Notes: generated by a model from the sequence alone, not told the origin. Positions 44,763 to 54,443 are shown, counted from the stretch's first letter. The stretch: DNA of 64,000 nucleotides from Syntrophaceae bacterium UBA2280 (GCA_002347685.1 DDWS01000066.1:54360-118359); one strand, 5' to 3'. Made by a program: numbers and translations.

Positions 44763-44795
44763 GATTGCTTTTTATGCTTTCCTGAATTAGGGATG

Positions 44796-45779
44796 ATGCA
44801 TAACACAATTCACGGGACGCATAAACGTTTTTATATGAAACCAAACCGCTACTTTTTAAACAGCACCGCTCAATATCATATTTCGCACCTGACATCCCTG
44901 GGCTGGGAATTGACAGTCTGCAACGCACTGGCCGTCGAAACAAGCCCCTGCCGCAAAGCGTTGAAAACCAACACATCATTCGGCGTGCATCTTTGCCGTT
45001 TTCTAGAAAAGCACATGAACCTGCATGATGTGAAAAATGTTCTGGAAGTCGGCGGGGGCCTCGGGTACCTGATGCGCGACATTCTGAACCAATATCCGCG
45101 AATCCAGGCGACCATGCTGGATATTTCGCCCTTCCTTCTTCAAAAGCAGATAGAAACGCTGTCCGACCGGCGGGTGATTTTCAGGGAAATGGACTTTCTG
45201 AGTATGGAGCCGGATGAACTGCGCGTATTCGACTTCGTGATTCTCAATGAAAACCTGGGCGACTTTCCCACGCTGGTTTGCGCATCGGACGCGAAGACGG
45301 TTGATCTACCTGTCCTTCCGCCCGACGCGCTCATCGATCAAGCGGAGGAGTACCGCCGCCGCTACGGTTTAACCTTCGGCCCCTCGGAAAATATCAATAT
45401 CGGCGCGCTTGATGCGGTTGAAAAACTCTGCCGTGCCAATGTTCCTTATATATATTTGAGTGAACACAGTTGTGAAGCTTTGCCACCCGAAGAGCTGTCC
45501 GGCGTCTTAAAAATCATACCTTCAGGAAATCCTGAAAGAATATCGCTCAAAGGTCACGCGGAATACACCATCAATTTTTCTCACCTGCAAACCCTGGCTG
45601 AAAAAAACGGATACCGGGCCGAGCGCGGCCTGTTTGCCGATTTTCTAATTCCCGATTTTAACGACACAGTCCGGGCCGCGCTCAGAACGGCATCTCCCGT
45701 TTCCGATGAGCAGGAAATAATTCAGCAGTTCATCTATGATCTGTACAAATACGAATACCTGCTTCTGATAAAGCGGTAA
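44796..45779 (+). CDS. Class I SAM-dependent methyltransferase, substrate unknown
   Basis: About 327 residues from an ATG at 44796; ATGs at 44793 and 44835 are other choices and none has a convincing ribosome-binding site. The Rossmann motif I NVLEVGGGLGYLMRDIL, the acidic MLDISPFLLQKQ after it, and FDFVILNENLGDFPTL are those of class I methyltransferases, with a longer C-terminal half (about 150 residues) that is not familiar. It lies opposite recC and 250 bases upstream of ectABC. I cannot assign a substrate; a weak hairpin with T-run follows at about 45872-45899. Confidence 0.6.
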   Translation: MHNTIHGTHKRFYMKPNRYFLNSTAQYHISHLTSLGWELTVCNALAVETSPCRKALKTNTSFGVHLCRFLEKHMNLHDVKNVLEVGGGLGYLMRDILNQYPRIQATMLDISPFLLQKQIETLSDRRVIFREMDFLSMEPDELRVFDFVILNENLGDFPTLVCASDAKTVDLPVLPPDALIDQAEEYRRRYGLTFGPSENINIGALDAVEKLCRANVPYIYLSEHSCEALPPEELSGVLKIIPSGNPERISLKGHAEYTINFSHLQTLAEKNGYRAERGLFADFLIPDFNDTVRAALRTASPVSDEQEIIQQFIYDLYKYEYLLLIKR

Positions 45780-46017
45780 TATCCGGCTAATCTTTCAAGA
45801 ACGTCTCGCGTGTCGATCATGTTGAGTTTTGCCGGGTTTCACCGCTTTGTCTTGTGTGTGTGTACCGTCCGGCCGCATCAACGGCGGTTGCTTTTTCGTC
45901 GCCATTGTGTTAGGAAGCAAACAGATTTTCGTTGAGTCGATTTAATCTTTTTATTTTGCATCATCTGAAACCCTTCGTCGTTCAACATTAACGGCATACC
46001 ATAATTGTATACTTACC

Positions 46018-46031
46018 AGGAGTCGATTTTG
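46018..46031 (+). promoter_or_regulatory. Ribosome-binding site deciding a TTG start for ectA
   Basis: AGGAG at 46018-46022 lies six bases before TTG at 46029. An earlier in-frame TTG at 46005 has no such site, so ectA most probably begins at 46029. Confidence 0.65.
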
Positions 46032-46550
46032 AAAAACGAGCCTCAACAGATCCTATTTCGAATACCCGAAAAAACAGACGCGCAGACGATCCGACGGCTC
46101 ATCGAGGATTCCCCGCCTCTGGATCTCAACTCGTTGTATTGCTACCTGCTGATTTGCACACATTTTGCCGCCACATCCATCGTCGCCGAATCTCCACAAG
46201 GCATTTGCGGTTTTATTTCCGCCTATCTCCGTCCGGACCGCCGCGACACGCTTTTTGTCTGGCAGGTGGCCGTCGGCAAAGCTAATCAGGGAGAGGGCAT
46301 TGCCAAAGCGATGCTGTTGAATCTTGTTGGTCGTGAATATCCGGCGCCCGTCCGATACATGGAAACCACCGTGAGTCCGTCAAACGGTCCATCCCGTGCG
46401 CTTTTTTATTCAACGGCAAATTTTTTAAACACTACTTTACTGGAGAGCGTCCTGTTTTCCGAAGCGGATTTCGGTTCTCAGGCGCATGAAGATGAAATCC
46501 TGTATCGAATCGGACCATTCGATATGCCCAAAAAGGAGGAAGAACGATGA
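46029..46550 (+). CDS. ectA: L-2,4-diaminobutyrate N-gamma-acetyltransferase EctA
   Basis: About 173 residues, the normal size of EctA. A GNAT-fold enzyme acetylating diaminobutyrate in ectoine synthesis. PPLDLNSLYCYLLICTHFAATSIVAE and FVWQVAVGKANQGEGIAKAML (acetyl-CoA loop) and ETTVSPSNGPSRALFYSTA are recognisable EctA segments. The start is a TTG by ribosome-binding site position. Its TGA overlaps the ATG of ectB (ATGA). No well-formed promoter is visible in the 250 bases ahead. Confidence 0.95.
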   Translation: MKNEPQQILFRIPEKTDAQTIRRLIEDSPPLDLNSLYCYLLICTHFAATSIVAESPQGICGFISAYLRPDRRDTLFVWQVAVGKANQGEGIAKAMLLNLVGREYPAPVRYMETTVSPSNGPSRALFYSTANFLNTTLLESVLFSEADFGSQAHEDEILYRIGPFDMPKKEEER

Positions 46551-47800
46551 AAACCATTGAACGAATGGAATCTCAAGTCCGCACCTATTCGCGCTCATTT
46601 CCCGTCGTGTTTGATAAGGCGAAAGACGCGTTTCTTTTCGACACGGACGGAAACCGCTACATTGATTTTTTCGGCGGCGCAGGTACGCTCAACTACGGAC
46701 ATAACAATGAACGCATGAAGGCAAAACTCCTCGACTATCTCGAACGCGACGGTATCGTTCATGGTCTGGACATGGCGACGGTCGCAAAAGTGGAATTGCT
46801 CGAGAAGATGGAATCCGTCATTCTCAAACCGAGAAATCTGGATTATAAAGTGCAGTTCACCGGACCGACCGGCACCAACGCGGTGGAGGCGGCACTCAAA
46901 CTCGCGCGCATGGTGAAGAAGCGCTCGAATGTCATTTCGTTTACCAACGGCTATCACGGCCTGACCATGGGATCGATGTCGGTTACGGCCAATGCCTACT
47001 ACCGCGATGAAGCGTTCATCAACCGCTCCGACGTTTCTTTTCTGCCGTATGACGGTTACCTGGGAAAAGACGTCAACACGGCCGCTTACATGCGTCGCTT
47101 TCTGGAAGACAACAGCAGCGGCGTTGATATTCCTTCTGCGGTGATCCTGGAGACGGTTCAGGGCGAAGGCGGAATCCGCGTGGCCTCCGACGAATGGCTT
47201 CGTGAAGTCGAATCCATCTGCCGCGAATACGATATATTGCTGATCGTAGACGACATTCAGGTCGGCAACGGTCGCACGGGGCATTTTTTCAGTTTTGAAC
47301 AATCCGGCATCAAACCCGATATTATCACGCTTTCCAAATCCTTTTCCGGCTACGGGCTTCCGATGTCGCTTTTGCTATTCAGACGCGAACTCGACATCTG
47401 GAAGCCGGGTCAGCATACAGGCACCTTCCGGGGCAACAATCTGGGCTTTGTGTCCGCCACCGTCGCGCTCGATTACTGGAAGGATGATGTTTTCTCGAAT
47501 GATATTTTCAGAAAGGGTGCCATCCTTGAAAAACGGCTGGAGGCGTTAAAAGAGAAATATCCGCAGCTTTCCGCGGAAGTCCGCGGACGCGGTTTCATCT
47601 ATGGATTTTCCGTCCCTGAGCAGGAAATCGCCAAGGAGATCGCCGATGAGTGCTTCAAGAACAAACTGGTTCTGGAACGGGCTGGCGCCCGCAATAATGT
47701 CATTAAATTTCTCGCGCCGCTGATCATTCCCGATGACGCGCTCAATGAAGGCCTGGACATTCTCGATGCTGCGATACACACCGTACTCAATGCGCATTGA
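46547..47800 (+). CDS. ectB: Diaminobutyrate-2-oxoglutarate transaminase EctB
   Basis: A 417-residue class III aminotransferase making L-2,4-diaminobutyrate from aspartate semialdehyde. The PLP lysine lies in IITLSKSFSGYGLPMSLLLF (near 263), LIVDDIQVGNGRTG (near 232) is the PLP-contact segment, and the N-terminal ERMESQVRTYSRSFPVVFDKA with FFGGAGTLNYGHNN is typical of EctB. It is coupled to ectA by an ATGA overlap and followed 11 bases later by ectC. Confidence 0.96.
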   Translation: MKTIERMESQVRTYSRSFPVVFDKAKDAFLFDTDGNRYIDFFGGAGTLNYGHNNERMKAKLLDYLERDGIVHGLDMATVAKVELLEKMESVILKPRNLDYKVQFTGPTGTNAVEAALKLARMVKKRSNVISFTNGYHGLTMGSMSVTANAYYRDEAFINRSDVSFLPYDGYLGKDVNTAAYMRRFLEDNSSGVDIPSAVILETVQGEGGIRVASDEWLREVESICREYDILLIVDDIQVGNGRTGHFFSFEQSGIKPDIITLSKSFSGYGLPMSLLLFRRELDIWKPGQHTGTFRGNNLGFVSATVALDYWKDDVFSNDIFRKGAILEKRLEALKEKYPQLSAEVRGRGFIYGFSVPEQEIAKEIADECFKNKLVLERAGARNNVIKFLAPLIIPDDALNEGLDILDAAIHTVLNAH

Positions 47801-47811
47801 AAGGAGCCTTT

Positions 47812-48201
47812 ATGCTTGTCCGGACAATTGACGAAATCAGGGGAACAGACCGGGAGGTTTTCGCTGAAAATAAAAACTGGGTGAGCCGCAGGCTTTTGCT
47901 GGAAAAGGATGGCATGGGCTTTTCTTTTCACGAAACCATCATTTTTTCCGGCACCCAAACGCACATCTGGTATAAAAACCATCTGGAAGCCGTGTACTGT
48001 GTTTCAGGTCAGGGAGAAGTCGAAACCATTGCGGACGGCAAAGTCTATCCCATCAAACCGGGAACGATGTACGCGCTCAATGATCATGATGAACATTTCC
48101 TGCGGGCTATGCAAGATATGCGGCTGTTGTGCGTTTTTAATCCTCCGGTCACCGGCACGGAAGTCCATTTACCGGACGGGTCCTACCCCCCGGCAAAATG
48201 A
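47812..48201 (+). CDS. ectC: Ectoine synthase EctC
   Basis: About 129 residues, a cupin that cyclises N-gamma-acetyl-diaminobutyrate to ectoine. MLVRTIDEIRGTDREVFAENKNWVSRRLLL, HLEAVYCVSGQGEVE and the ALNDHDEHFLRA metal-contact segment are diagnostic. The ATG at 47812 is supported by AAAGGAG eight bases upstream; an in-frame upstream ATG would overlap ectB. The operon ends here: no hydroxylase ectD or specific aspartokinase follows, since the next gene runs convergently four bases away. Confidence 0.96.
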   Translation: MLVRTIDEIRGTDREVFAENKNWVSRRLLLEKDGMGFSFHETIIFSGTQTHIWYKNHLEAVYCVSGQGEVETIADGKVYPIKPGTMYALNDHDEHFLRAMQDMRLLCVFNPPVTGTEVHLPDGSYPPAK

Positions 48202-48205
48202 AAAC

Positions 48206-50278
48206 TCAATCCGGGGAACGTTTTTCCATCAGAAGCGCGACCATCTGATCCGGATCGTTCACAGGATTCGCACAGGTAAAATTCGTGCAGACATAGGCAG
48301 TGGCCCGGCCGTTGATGCTTAAATACGTTTGAACATGTGGCGCGATGGTTTCTATATCCGGATGCACCACCGCACCGTCTCGAAGCATGACAATCTTATT
48401 GGGGAAAAAGTTTTTTCTCAACGCCCGAAGCAGCGTACGGGTATCCTCACCGTCTCGATCTCCGGCAATGATCACTTCGCTTGCCGGACCTATTGCAAAA
48501 TCAAGCCCGCAGAGGAACTGCGTAAATGCCGTCGGCATCGCGCCGGCGTGTGCACGAAATGTTCTGTAAATGTCGCGTGCCCTTTCATCGAGTTTAGCAT
48601 CTCCGGTCATTCGGGACAGGCGCAGGGCATTGATAAATGCCACGGAGTTTCCCGACGGAATCGCGCCGTCATAGAGTTCCTTTGGTCGTACCAGGAGTTT
48701 TTCCGAGTCCACGGACGTAAAAAAGAAACCACCTTCCTTTTCGTCTTGAAAGTAGGCAAACAAGTGTGACTGATATTCTAGCGCTTTTGTAAGATACTGC
48801 GTTTCAAACGTTGCCTCGTAGAGCTCCAGAAGCCCCCAGATCACAAAGGCGTAATCATCCACGTTCGCATCAATGGCGGCCTCGCCGTCCCGAAAGCGGT
48901 GCCGCAGTCTGCCCTCAGCGTTTTGTATAGAGTGAAAAATGAAATCCATCGCGCGTGCGGCGGCTACGGCGTATGCCGGTTCATCAAACACCTGCGCGCC
49001 GCGGGCCAGCGCAGCGATCATCAAGCCGTTTAAATCTGTCAGGATTTTATCATCCCTGTGCGGACGCACCCTTTTAGCCCGGACCGCAAACAGTTTTTCC
49101 CGAAGGCTTTCCATCTGGGAGAGCGTTTCCGTCAAATCCTCATCTCCTTCTGAGGCAGAATCCAGATGCGGGATAAAAGAACCGGCGGGAATTTCCCTCA
49201 TCCCCGGTAAGGAGGCGTCGTCTTCATGCCGGTAGCGTGATAAATATAAATCCGCTTCGCCCTTTGTCAGAGCCTTGCGGATCTCCTGCTCGGTCCAAAG
49301 ATAGAATTTTCCTTCCACCCCCTCGCTGTCGGCGTCTTCGGCGCAATAAAAACCGCCGCGCTCATCGGTCATATCCCGCAGAACATAGGTGAAGATTTCG
49401 CGGGCCATGTTTTCATAATCTTTTTGTCCGGTCGCCTGGTAGAGCTCGACTGCGGCCATCGCCTCCATTGCCTGATCGTAGAGCATCTTTTCGAAATGAG
49501 GTACAATCCATTTTTCGTCCGTCGAATAACGATGAACGCCAAAGCCGATATGATCGTAAATCCCTCCGCGCCGCATGTTTTGCAGCGTGTGCGCAACCAT
49601 TTGCAGGGCTTGCGGTTCGCCGGTCCGCTTCCAGTATCGCAAAAGAAAAAAGAAATGATGCGGGGAAGGAAATTTCGGAGCCTGACCAAAACCGCCGAAT
49701 ACCCTGTCAAAGCTCATGGTGAAAGACCGGAAGGCGCGATGCAGGACTTCTTCGCCGATATCCTCCGGCTTGCTGATCGCCGGCTGTTTCAACGCCCGGG
49801 TGATTTCAGCCGCGGCTGAGACGACATTCGCACGTTTCGTCGCCCATAGCGTCTTGACCTCCGGAATCATTTCATACAAACCGACCCGGCCGTATTTCGT
49901 TTCTTTGGGAATGTAGGTCGCGGCAAAAAAGGGCTCTTTACCGGGCGTCATCATGATGGTTAAAGGCCAGCCGCCGCTTTGCGTCATGAGATGACAGACC
50001 TTCATATAAACCGAATCAATGTCGGGACGCTCTTCACGGTCGACTTTAATGTTCACAAACGTGTCGTTGAGCAGCCGGGCAACTTCATCATCCTCGAAGG
50101 ATTCTCTCTCCATGACATGACACCAGTGGCAGGTGGAATAGCCGATGGAAAGAAAGACCGGTTTGTCTTCACGGCGGGCTTTTTCAAACGCTTCCTCCCC
50201 CCAGGGATACCAGTCCACCGGATTTTGCGCGTGCTGCTGCAGGTAGGGGCTTTTTTCGCGGATCAGTCTGTTGGTCAT
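48206..50278 (-). CDS. YyaL/DUF255 thioredoxin-fold and six-hairpin glycosidase-like protein
   Basis: About 690 residues in two domains. The N-terminal DUF255 thioredoxin-fold (NRLIREKSPYLQQHAQNPVDWYPWGEEAFEKA, STCHWCHVMERESFED near 50) carries a CxxC (C-H-W-C) and is followed by a large alpha/alpha six-hairpin region, the architecture of bacterial YyaL and human SPATA20. The function is not known; redox and sugar-epimerase-like activity have been suggested for the two folds. GGGGAG lies six bases ahead of the ATG at 50278, the best of three start choices. It converges with ectC and is followed by the sulfotransferase on the same strand. Confidence 0.9.
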   Translation of the reverse strand: MTNRLIREKSPYLQQHAQNPVDWYPWGEEAFEKARREDKPVFLSIGYSTCHWCHVMERESFEDDEVARLLNDTFVNIKVDREERPDIDSVYMKVCHLMTQSGGWPLTIMMTPGKEPFFAATYIPKETKYGRVGLYEMIPEVKTLWATKRANVVSAAAEITRALKQPAISKPEDIGEEVLHRAFRSFTMSFDRVFGGFGQAPKFPSPHHFFFLLRYWKRTGEPQALQMVAHTLQNMRRGGIYDHIGFGVHRYSTDEKWIVPHFEKMLYDQAMEAMAAVELYQATGQKDYENMAREIFTYVLRDMTDERGGFYCAEDADSEGVEGKFYLWTEQEIRKALTKGEADLYLSRYRHEDDASLPGMREIPAGSFIPHLDSASEGDEDLTETLSQMESLREKLFAVRAKRVRPHRDDKILTDLNGLMIAALARGAQVFDEPAYAVAAARAMDFIFHSIQNAEGRLRHRFRDGEAAIDANVDDYAFVIWGLLELYEATFETQYLTKALEYQSHLFAYFQDEKEGGFFFTSVDSEKLLVRPKELYDGAIPSGNSVAFINALRLSRMTGDAKLDERARDIYRTFRAHAGAMPTAFTQFLCGLDFAIGPASEVIIAGDRDGEDTRTLLRALRKNFFPNKIVMLRDGAVVHPDIETIAPHVQTYLSINGRATAYVCTNFTCANPVNDPDQMVALLMEKRSPD

Positions 50279-50306
50279 CATCAACTCCCCGTGGACTCTG
50301 TTTGTC

Positions 50307-51197
50307 TTAATTCCAGTTCATCCGCCGCCCAAGCAGCTCTTCTAGTTCACTGTTATGAGGCGCATAATGCTGCATGAGGCGTTCTCTTGTTTCCGGATTC
50401 ATGACGGCTTGTCGTTTTCCGACTTTTGCCAATACCCGTTTGATGCGGTCTCTTGCCGATTCGGGAACGGACTGAGTAAGACGAGTCAGGCCCAACCCCT
50501 TGACCACATTAAATACTTGACGGGTATACATTCCGTAAGCCTCGTTGTGTCTTCTGATATCTTTGGCCTGATAAGGTTCAATTTCCAGAAATTGATAGAC
50601 TTTTTCCAACACGAAAGACGTATTTTGGTTAAACTCTTCCGTCTGTATGACCAGAAGCTGTTCCCGATTGAACCTTTCAAAATATTTCTTCAGGAATCGA
50701 GCGTAGTATCCATTGGATAGATAGGGTCTTGCAATCACACTTTGCCCAATCTGGAAGCGTTGAACTAATGTTTTCCAATGCTGCGGATTGTCAAGACCAT
50801 CTTCGCCCTGCCGGATACAGGCTTCAATGGCCTCCTCAAAGGTTAAAGGGTCCATCGCCCGGGAGTAGAACATCCACCAGTGGGAATATGCCCGGTCAAC
50901 CGGATTGCGAAGCAGGGCAATATGTTTTGCCTTGGGGAAATGCTCTGCCAGCCTTTCCAACGCCCAGGGTGCACGTAAATAAACCGGTGTGGCTTCGCCG
51001 ATAATTTTTTCTCCTTTGAAATGCCGGTAGTATTTGCTGACGTACTCGTCCACGCCGAAATTGTCATAATACGCGTCAAAGTAATGGGGTTCCTTTGGAA
51101 CGGACATCAGCACATCCGGATGTCTTTGCAGATACGCGGCCAGCGCGGTTGTCCCGCATTTCGGCATGCCGATGATGAACAGGTTCGGTGAAAGCAA
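50307..51197 (-). CDS. PAPS-dependent sulfotransferase family protein
   Basis: A 296-residue cytosolic-type sulfotransferase. The 5'-phosphosulfate loop is LFIIGMPKCGTTALAAYL (near residues 6-23), the 3'-phosphate site is KHIALLRNPVDRAYSHWWM (near 90-108), and RVQRF-type heparan-like spacing follows. Such enzymes transfer sulfate from PAPS to sugars or other metabolites. The start is TTG at 51197 with GGGGGAG just ahead. No PAPS-synthesis or glycan genes are near, so the acceptor cannot be named. The gene lies 22 bases from yyaL-like and may be cotranscribed with it. Confidence 0.82.
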   Translation of the reverse strand: MLSPNLFIIGMPKCGTTALAAYLQRHPDVLMSVPKEPHYFDAYYDNFGVDEYVSKYYRHFKGEKIIGEATPVYLRAPWALERLAEHFPKAKHIALLRNPVDRAYSHWWMFYSRAMDPLTFEEAIEACIRQGEDGLDNPQHWKTLVQRFQIGQSVIARPYLSNGYYARFLKKYFERFNREQLLVIQTEEFNQNTSFVLEKVYQFLEIEPYQAKDIRRHNEAYGMYTRQVFNVVKGLGLTRLTQSVPESARDRIKRVLAKVGKRQAVMNPETRERLMQHYAPHNSELEELLGRRMNWN

Positions 51198-51539
51198 AGG
51201 GACTCCCCCTTATGGAGTTTTTCATCATCTGGGTTTCCGGCAGCTGTTGCCGTGCCAAACAAACCGGATGGCATCCAGGCATGACCGGATGCAACCTTTC
51301 AATCCATCGTCCCAGAGAATAGCGCAATCGATTCCTTTACAGGCGGGAATTTGTGTGCCACACGGCGATGGCCGCAGTCCGTATGATTTCGGTGAATACG
51401 ACGATTCCCGTAAAAGGATTCATGTGCTTAAATTTATAACATCATTCTCCATATTGCAATGATTTACTCCGTGCAGGTCAAACAACGACATCGTCTGGAC
51501 AGCACGGGTCAGGTCAATCGGATTCGGGACATTGCGCAG

Positions 51540-51571
51540 ATTCCCGGCGCAAGAGGGTCCAGCCCCGGAAT
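51540..51571. repeat. Imperfect inverted repeat (REP-like)
   Basis: ATTCCCGG (51540-51547) and CCGGAAT (51565-51571) are opposed around a 17-base centre with one bulged base. The CCGGAAT ends resemble the widespread proteobacterial repeats of the form ATTCC...GGAATGAC. Only one copy is seen here. Confidence 0.4.
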
Positions 51572-51587
51572 GACACCCATAATAAAA

Positions 51588-51615
51588 TTGACTTCAAGGC
51601 TTTATATGGTAATAT
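51588..51615 (+). promoter_or_regulatory. Probable sigma-70 promoter of the histidine kinase gene
   Basis: TTGACT (51588-51593) and TAATAT (51610-51615) are 16 bases apart, about 170 bases upstream of the kinase reading frame. Confidence 0.5.
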
Positions 51616-51783
51616 GCCGGAAACGAAATGAGCAACTCCGTTTTTCATAAGGCTTCACCTCTTATTTGTGTCATAAGGATGCGCGAATGCTCAACGAAAC
51701 CCAAGATCATCCCGGTTGCCTGAGCAGTTTTCCCCCTCCTCTTTCTTATCATTCAGATCTTTCAACTTTTAAAAGAAATACCA

Positions 51784-54207
51784 TTGCACCCTGTTCATGG
51801 AGGTAACCTTATCGAAGATGCAAAAAAGACAAGGAAACAACTGATTGAAGAACTCCATGCGCTGCGTCTTGAGAAAACCGAGCAAATAAGGGTAGTGACA
51901 GATAAATTCGCCAAAGCTTTCCTGAAAAATTCAATTCCTGCAGTCATCATCACGGCAAAAGAGGGAACGATTTCTGAAGCCAGCGATGCGTTTCTCAGAC
52001 TCGTGGGACGGAATCGAAATGAAGTTGTCGGTCATGCTGCCGAGAAAATCGGATACATCACACAGGAACAAAGAGCCTCTTTCGTCAATGAACTCAATAA
52101 AAACGGTCGCGTCGAAAACCTCGAAATGGGGATCAAGGCAAGAAGCGGTGTCTTGCGGTATGGATTGTTCAACGCTGTTATGATGAGCATTCACACTGAA
52201 AAGTACTTACTGACAACCATTCAGGACATTACCGACCGCAAGCTGGCGGAGGAGGCCTTGCAGACGAGCGAAAACCATTTTCGTGAACTGTTTGATCTTG
52301 CCGCCGATGGCATTTTGATAGGCTCAAACGATGGGATAATCCTAAACGCCAACAGCGCTTTCTGTGAAATGTCAGGACTGAGTCCGGCTGAAGCGATTGG
52401 AAAACATATCAGTGAGCTAAACTTTGATACTGAAGTGATGAACAGCAATCCTTTTCGATTTGATTTGCTCAATCAGGGATTCATCGTTGAAAGGCAGCGT
52501 GTGCTTATTCGACCCGATGGTCACAAAACTCATATTGAAATGCGAACCAAAAAGTTTCCCGACGGCGGTTATCAGTCTATCATGCGGGACATTACCGACC
52601 GCAAGAAGGCGGAGGAAAAGGCGCAAGAAAGCCTTGCCCTTCTCCGGATAGCGGGAGAAAAAGCAAAACTGGGCGGATGGAGTGTTGACCTTGAAGAGAA
52701 CCGGGTTGTCTGGCCTGATGAAGTCGCGGCCATACATGAAATGCCTCCCGGATATTCACCATCGCTCAAGGATTCTATCTTTTTTTACGCGCCTGAATGG
52801 CGGGAAAGAATGACGAAAGTTTTCAATGATTGTGCGAAAAAAGGCATTTCCTATGATGAAGAGATGGAGATTATCACCATCAACGGAAGGCGGGTGTGGG
52901 TGAAAATCATCGGGGAACCGGTTAAAAATGAAACCGGTAAGATCATTAAGGTGCAGGGCGCATTCCAGGACATCACCGAACGCAAGCGGGCCGAATTAAA
53001 TCAGAACCGACTCGAAGCCCAGAGTCGGCAACTCCAGAAGTCCGAAAGCCTGGGACGCATGGCCGGGGCAATCGCCCACCACTTCAATAACCAGCTTGGG
53101 GTGGTGATCGGAAACCTGGAGATGACCCTCTCCGATCAGACCCTGGGCGTGGAACAGATCTCGAATCTGACCGCAGCCATCGAAGCCTCCCACAGGGCGG
53201 CACAGATGAGCGCACAGATGCTGACCTACCTCGGTCAATCTTTCGACAGGTACAAACCTTTGAATCTCTGTGAAACCTGCCTCGAATGCCTGCCTATGCT
53301 CCAGGCCGTGATGCCGGGAAACGTGGCGCTGGAGACGGCGTTCCCCTCCCCCGGGCCGACGATAACGGGAGACCCGAACCAGATCCAGCAGGTCCTGACC
53401 AACCTGCTCACCAACGCCTGGGAGGCTTCAGGAAACAACCAGGGCGCCATATCCCTGAACATTAAGACAGTTACCCCGGCAGAAATTCCGGCAGCGCAAC
53501 GCTTCCCCCTGGGCTGGCAGCCGCGGGACCCTGCCTATGCCTGCCTGGAAGTGACAGACACAGGCTGCGGAATAGCTTATGAGGATATTGAGAAGATCTT
53601 CGACCCGTTCTTCACCAGCAAGTTCATGGGCCGGGGCATGGGACTGCCTGTGGTTTTCGGGATTGTAAAAGCCCATGGCGGGATCGTCACCCTGGAGAGC
53701 AGACAAAACATCGGAAGCACCTTCCGGATCTTTTTTCCGGTCTGCGAAGAAGATGCCCCGCGCCGTCCAGATAAAACACAACATGACGAGGACGTTTTGA
53801 TTCGCAATTCGCCGCTGCCCGAGATCGAGCAAGGCAGCACGGTGTTGCTGGTCGAAGATCAGAGGACATTGAGAAAACTGGCCGCCGGCATGCTCAAGCA
53901 TCTGGGCTTTTCCGTGCTGGAAGCAAAAGACGGCATCGAGGCGGTGGAGGTGTTCCGGCAGCGTCAAAATGAAATCCGGCTCGTCTTCTCCGATCTGACC
54001 ATGCCGCGCATGAACGGGTGGGAAGCCTTGACGGCCATACGTAAACTCGCTCCCGGTGTCCCGGTCATCCTGACCAGCGGCTATGACCTGGCCCGTGTGA
54101 TGTCAGGCGACCATACCGAACTGCCCCAGGCTTTCCTTAGCAAACCCTACACCCTCAAGGAGCTGAACGACGCGATTCAGCAGGCATCGGGCAGTATCAA
54201 GAAATAA
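51784..54207 (+). CDS. Hybrid PAS-domain sensor histidine kinase with C-terminal receiver
   Basis: About 807 residues, no membrane segment seen, so a cytoplasmic sensor. Three PAS/PAC modules lie at roughly 45-155, 165-280 and 290-400 (repeated ITDRKLAEE / ITERKRAE linkers), then a kinase core with GRMAGAIAHHFNNQLG (phosphoacceptor His432), N box QVLTNLLTNAWEA, DTGCGI and GRGMGLPVVFGIVKAHGG. A receiver domain (680-800) has TVLLVEDQ, phosphoacceptor Asp737 in FSDLTMPRMNG and the SKPY lysine. The start is unclear: TTG at 51784 is used because the frame is closed upstream, yet the only strong GGAGG is at 51799, inside it. No partner regulator is adjacent. Confidence 0.85.
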   Translation: MHPVHGGNLIEDAKKTRKQLIEELHALRLEKTEQIRVVTDKFAKAFLKNSIPAVIITAKEGTISEASDAFLRLVGRNRNEVVGHAAEKIGYITQEQRASFVNELNKNGRVENLEMGIKARSGVLRYGLFNAVMMSIHTEKYLLTTIQDITDRKLAEEALQTSENHFRELFDLAADGILIGSNDGIILNANSAFCEMSGLSPAEAIGKHISELNFDTEVMNSNPFRFDLLNQGFIVERQRVLIRPDGHKTHIEMRTKKFPDGGYQSIMRDITDRKKAEEKAQESLALLRIAGEKAKLGGWSVDLEENRVVWPDEVAAIHEMPPGYSPSLKDSIFFYAPEWRERMTKVFNDCAKKGISYDEEMEIITINGRRVWVKIIGEPVKNETGKIIKVQGAFQDITERKRAELNQNRLEAQSRQLQKSESLGRMAGAIAHHFNNQLGVVIGNLEMTLSDQTLGVEQISNLTAAIEASHRAAQMSAQMLTYLGQSFDRYKPLNLCETCLECLPMLQAVMPGNVALETAFPSPGPTITGDPNQIQQVLTNLLTNAWEASGNNQGAISLNIKTVTPAEIPAAQRFPLGWQPRDPAYACLEVTDTGCGIAYEDIEKIFDPFFTSKFMGRGMGLPVVFGIVKAHGGIVTLESRQNIGSTFRIFFPVCEEDAPRRPDKTQHDEDVLIRNSPLPEIEQGSTVLLVEDQRTLRKLAAGMLKHLGFSVLEAKDGIEAVEVFRQRQNEIRLVFSDLTMPRMNGWEALTAIRKLAPGVPVILTSGYDLARVMSGDHTELPQAFLSKPYTLKELNDAIQQASGSIKK

Positions 54208-54443
54208 AGGCTTCGGCAAAAATGATGCCTCAACCCTAAACATGGCACAACATCTGATGATCGATATGAAATACGGATATGTAACAGACAGTTAGAAAAC
54301 CCATTAAAAGAGATTCTCAGGCGGTGAATTTGATAATATTGAACCGAAACAGATACAACGATGATCCCGGAAATGTTAAGGCTCCCGGCAAAACGGAGAG
54401 ATAAACAGCCGCACGTTTTGAACCAAAAAACAAGAAATTAAAG

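Larger units (their letters stand above)
51198..51783. other. Intergenic region of 586 bases between sulfotransferase and histidine kinase
   Basis: Divergent interval. It holds an imperfect inverted repeat (51540-51571) and a sigma-70-like promoter (51588-51615) for the kinase gene. I see no convincing small coding sequence or RNA gene in the rest. Confidence 0.6.

Noticed and set aside
45872..45899. Hairpin followed by a T-run after the methyltransferase gene.
   Set aside because: The stem has only about four base pairs, too weak to call a terminator with confidence.
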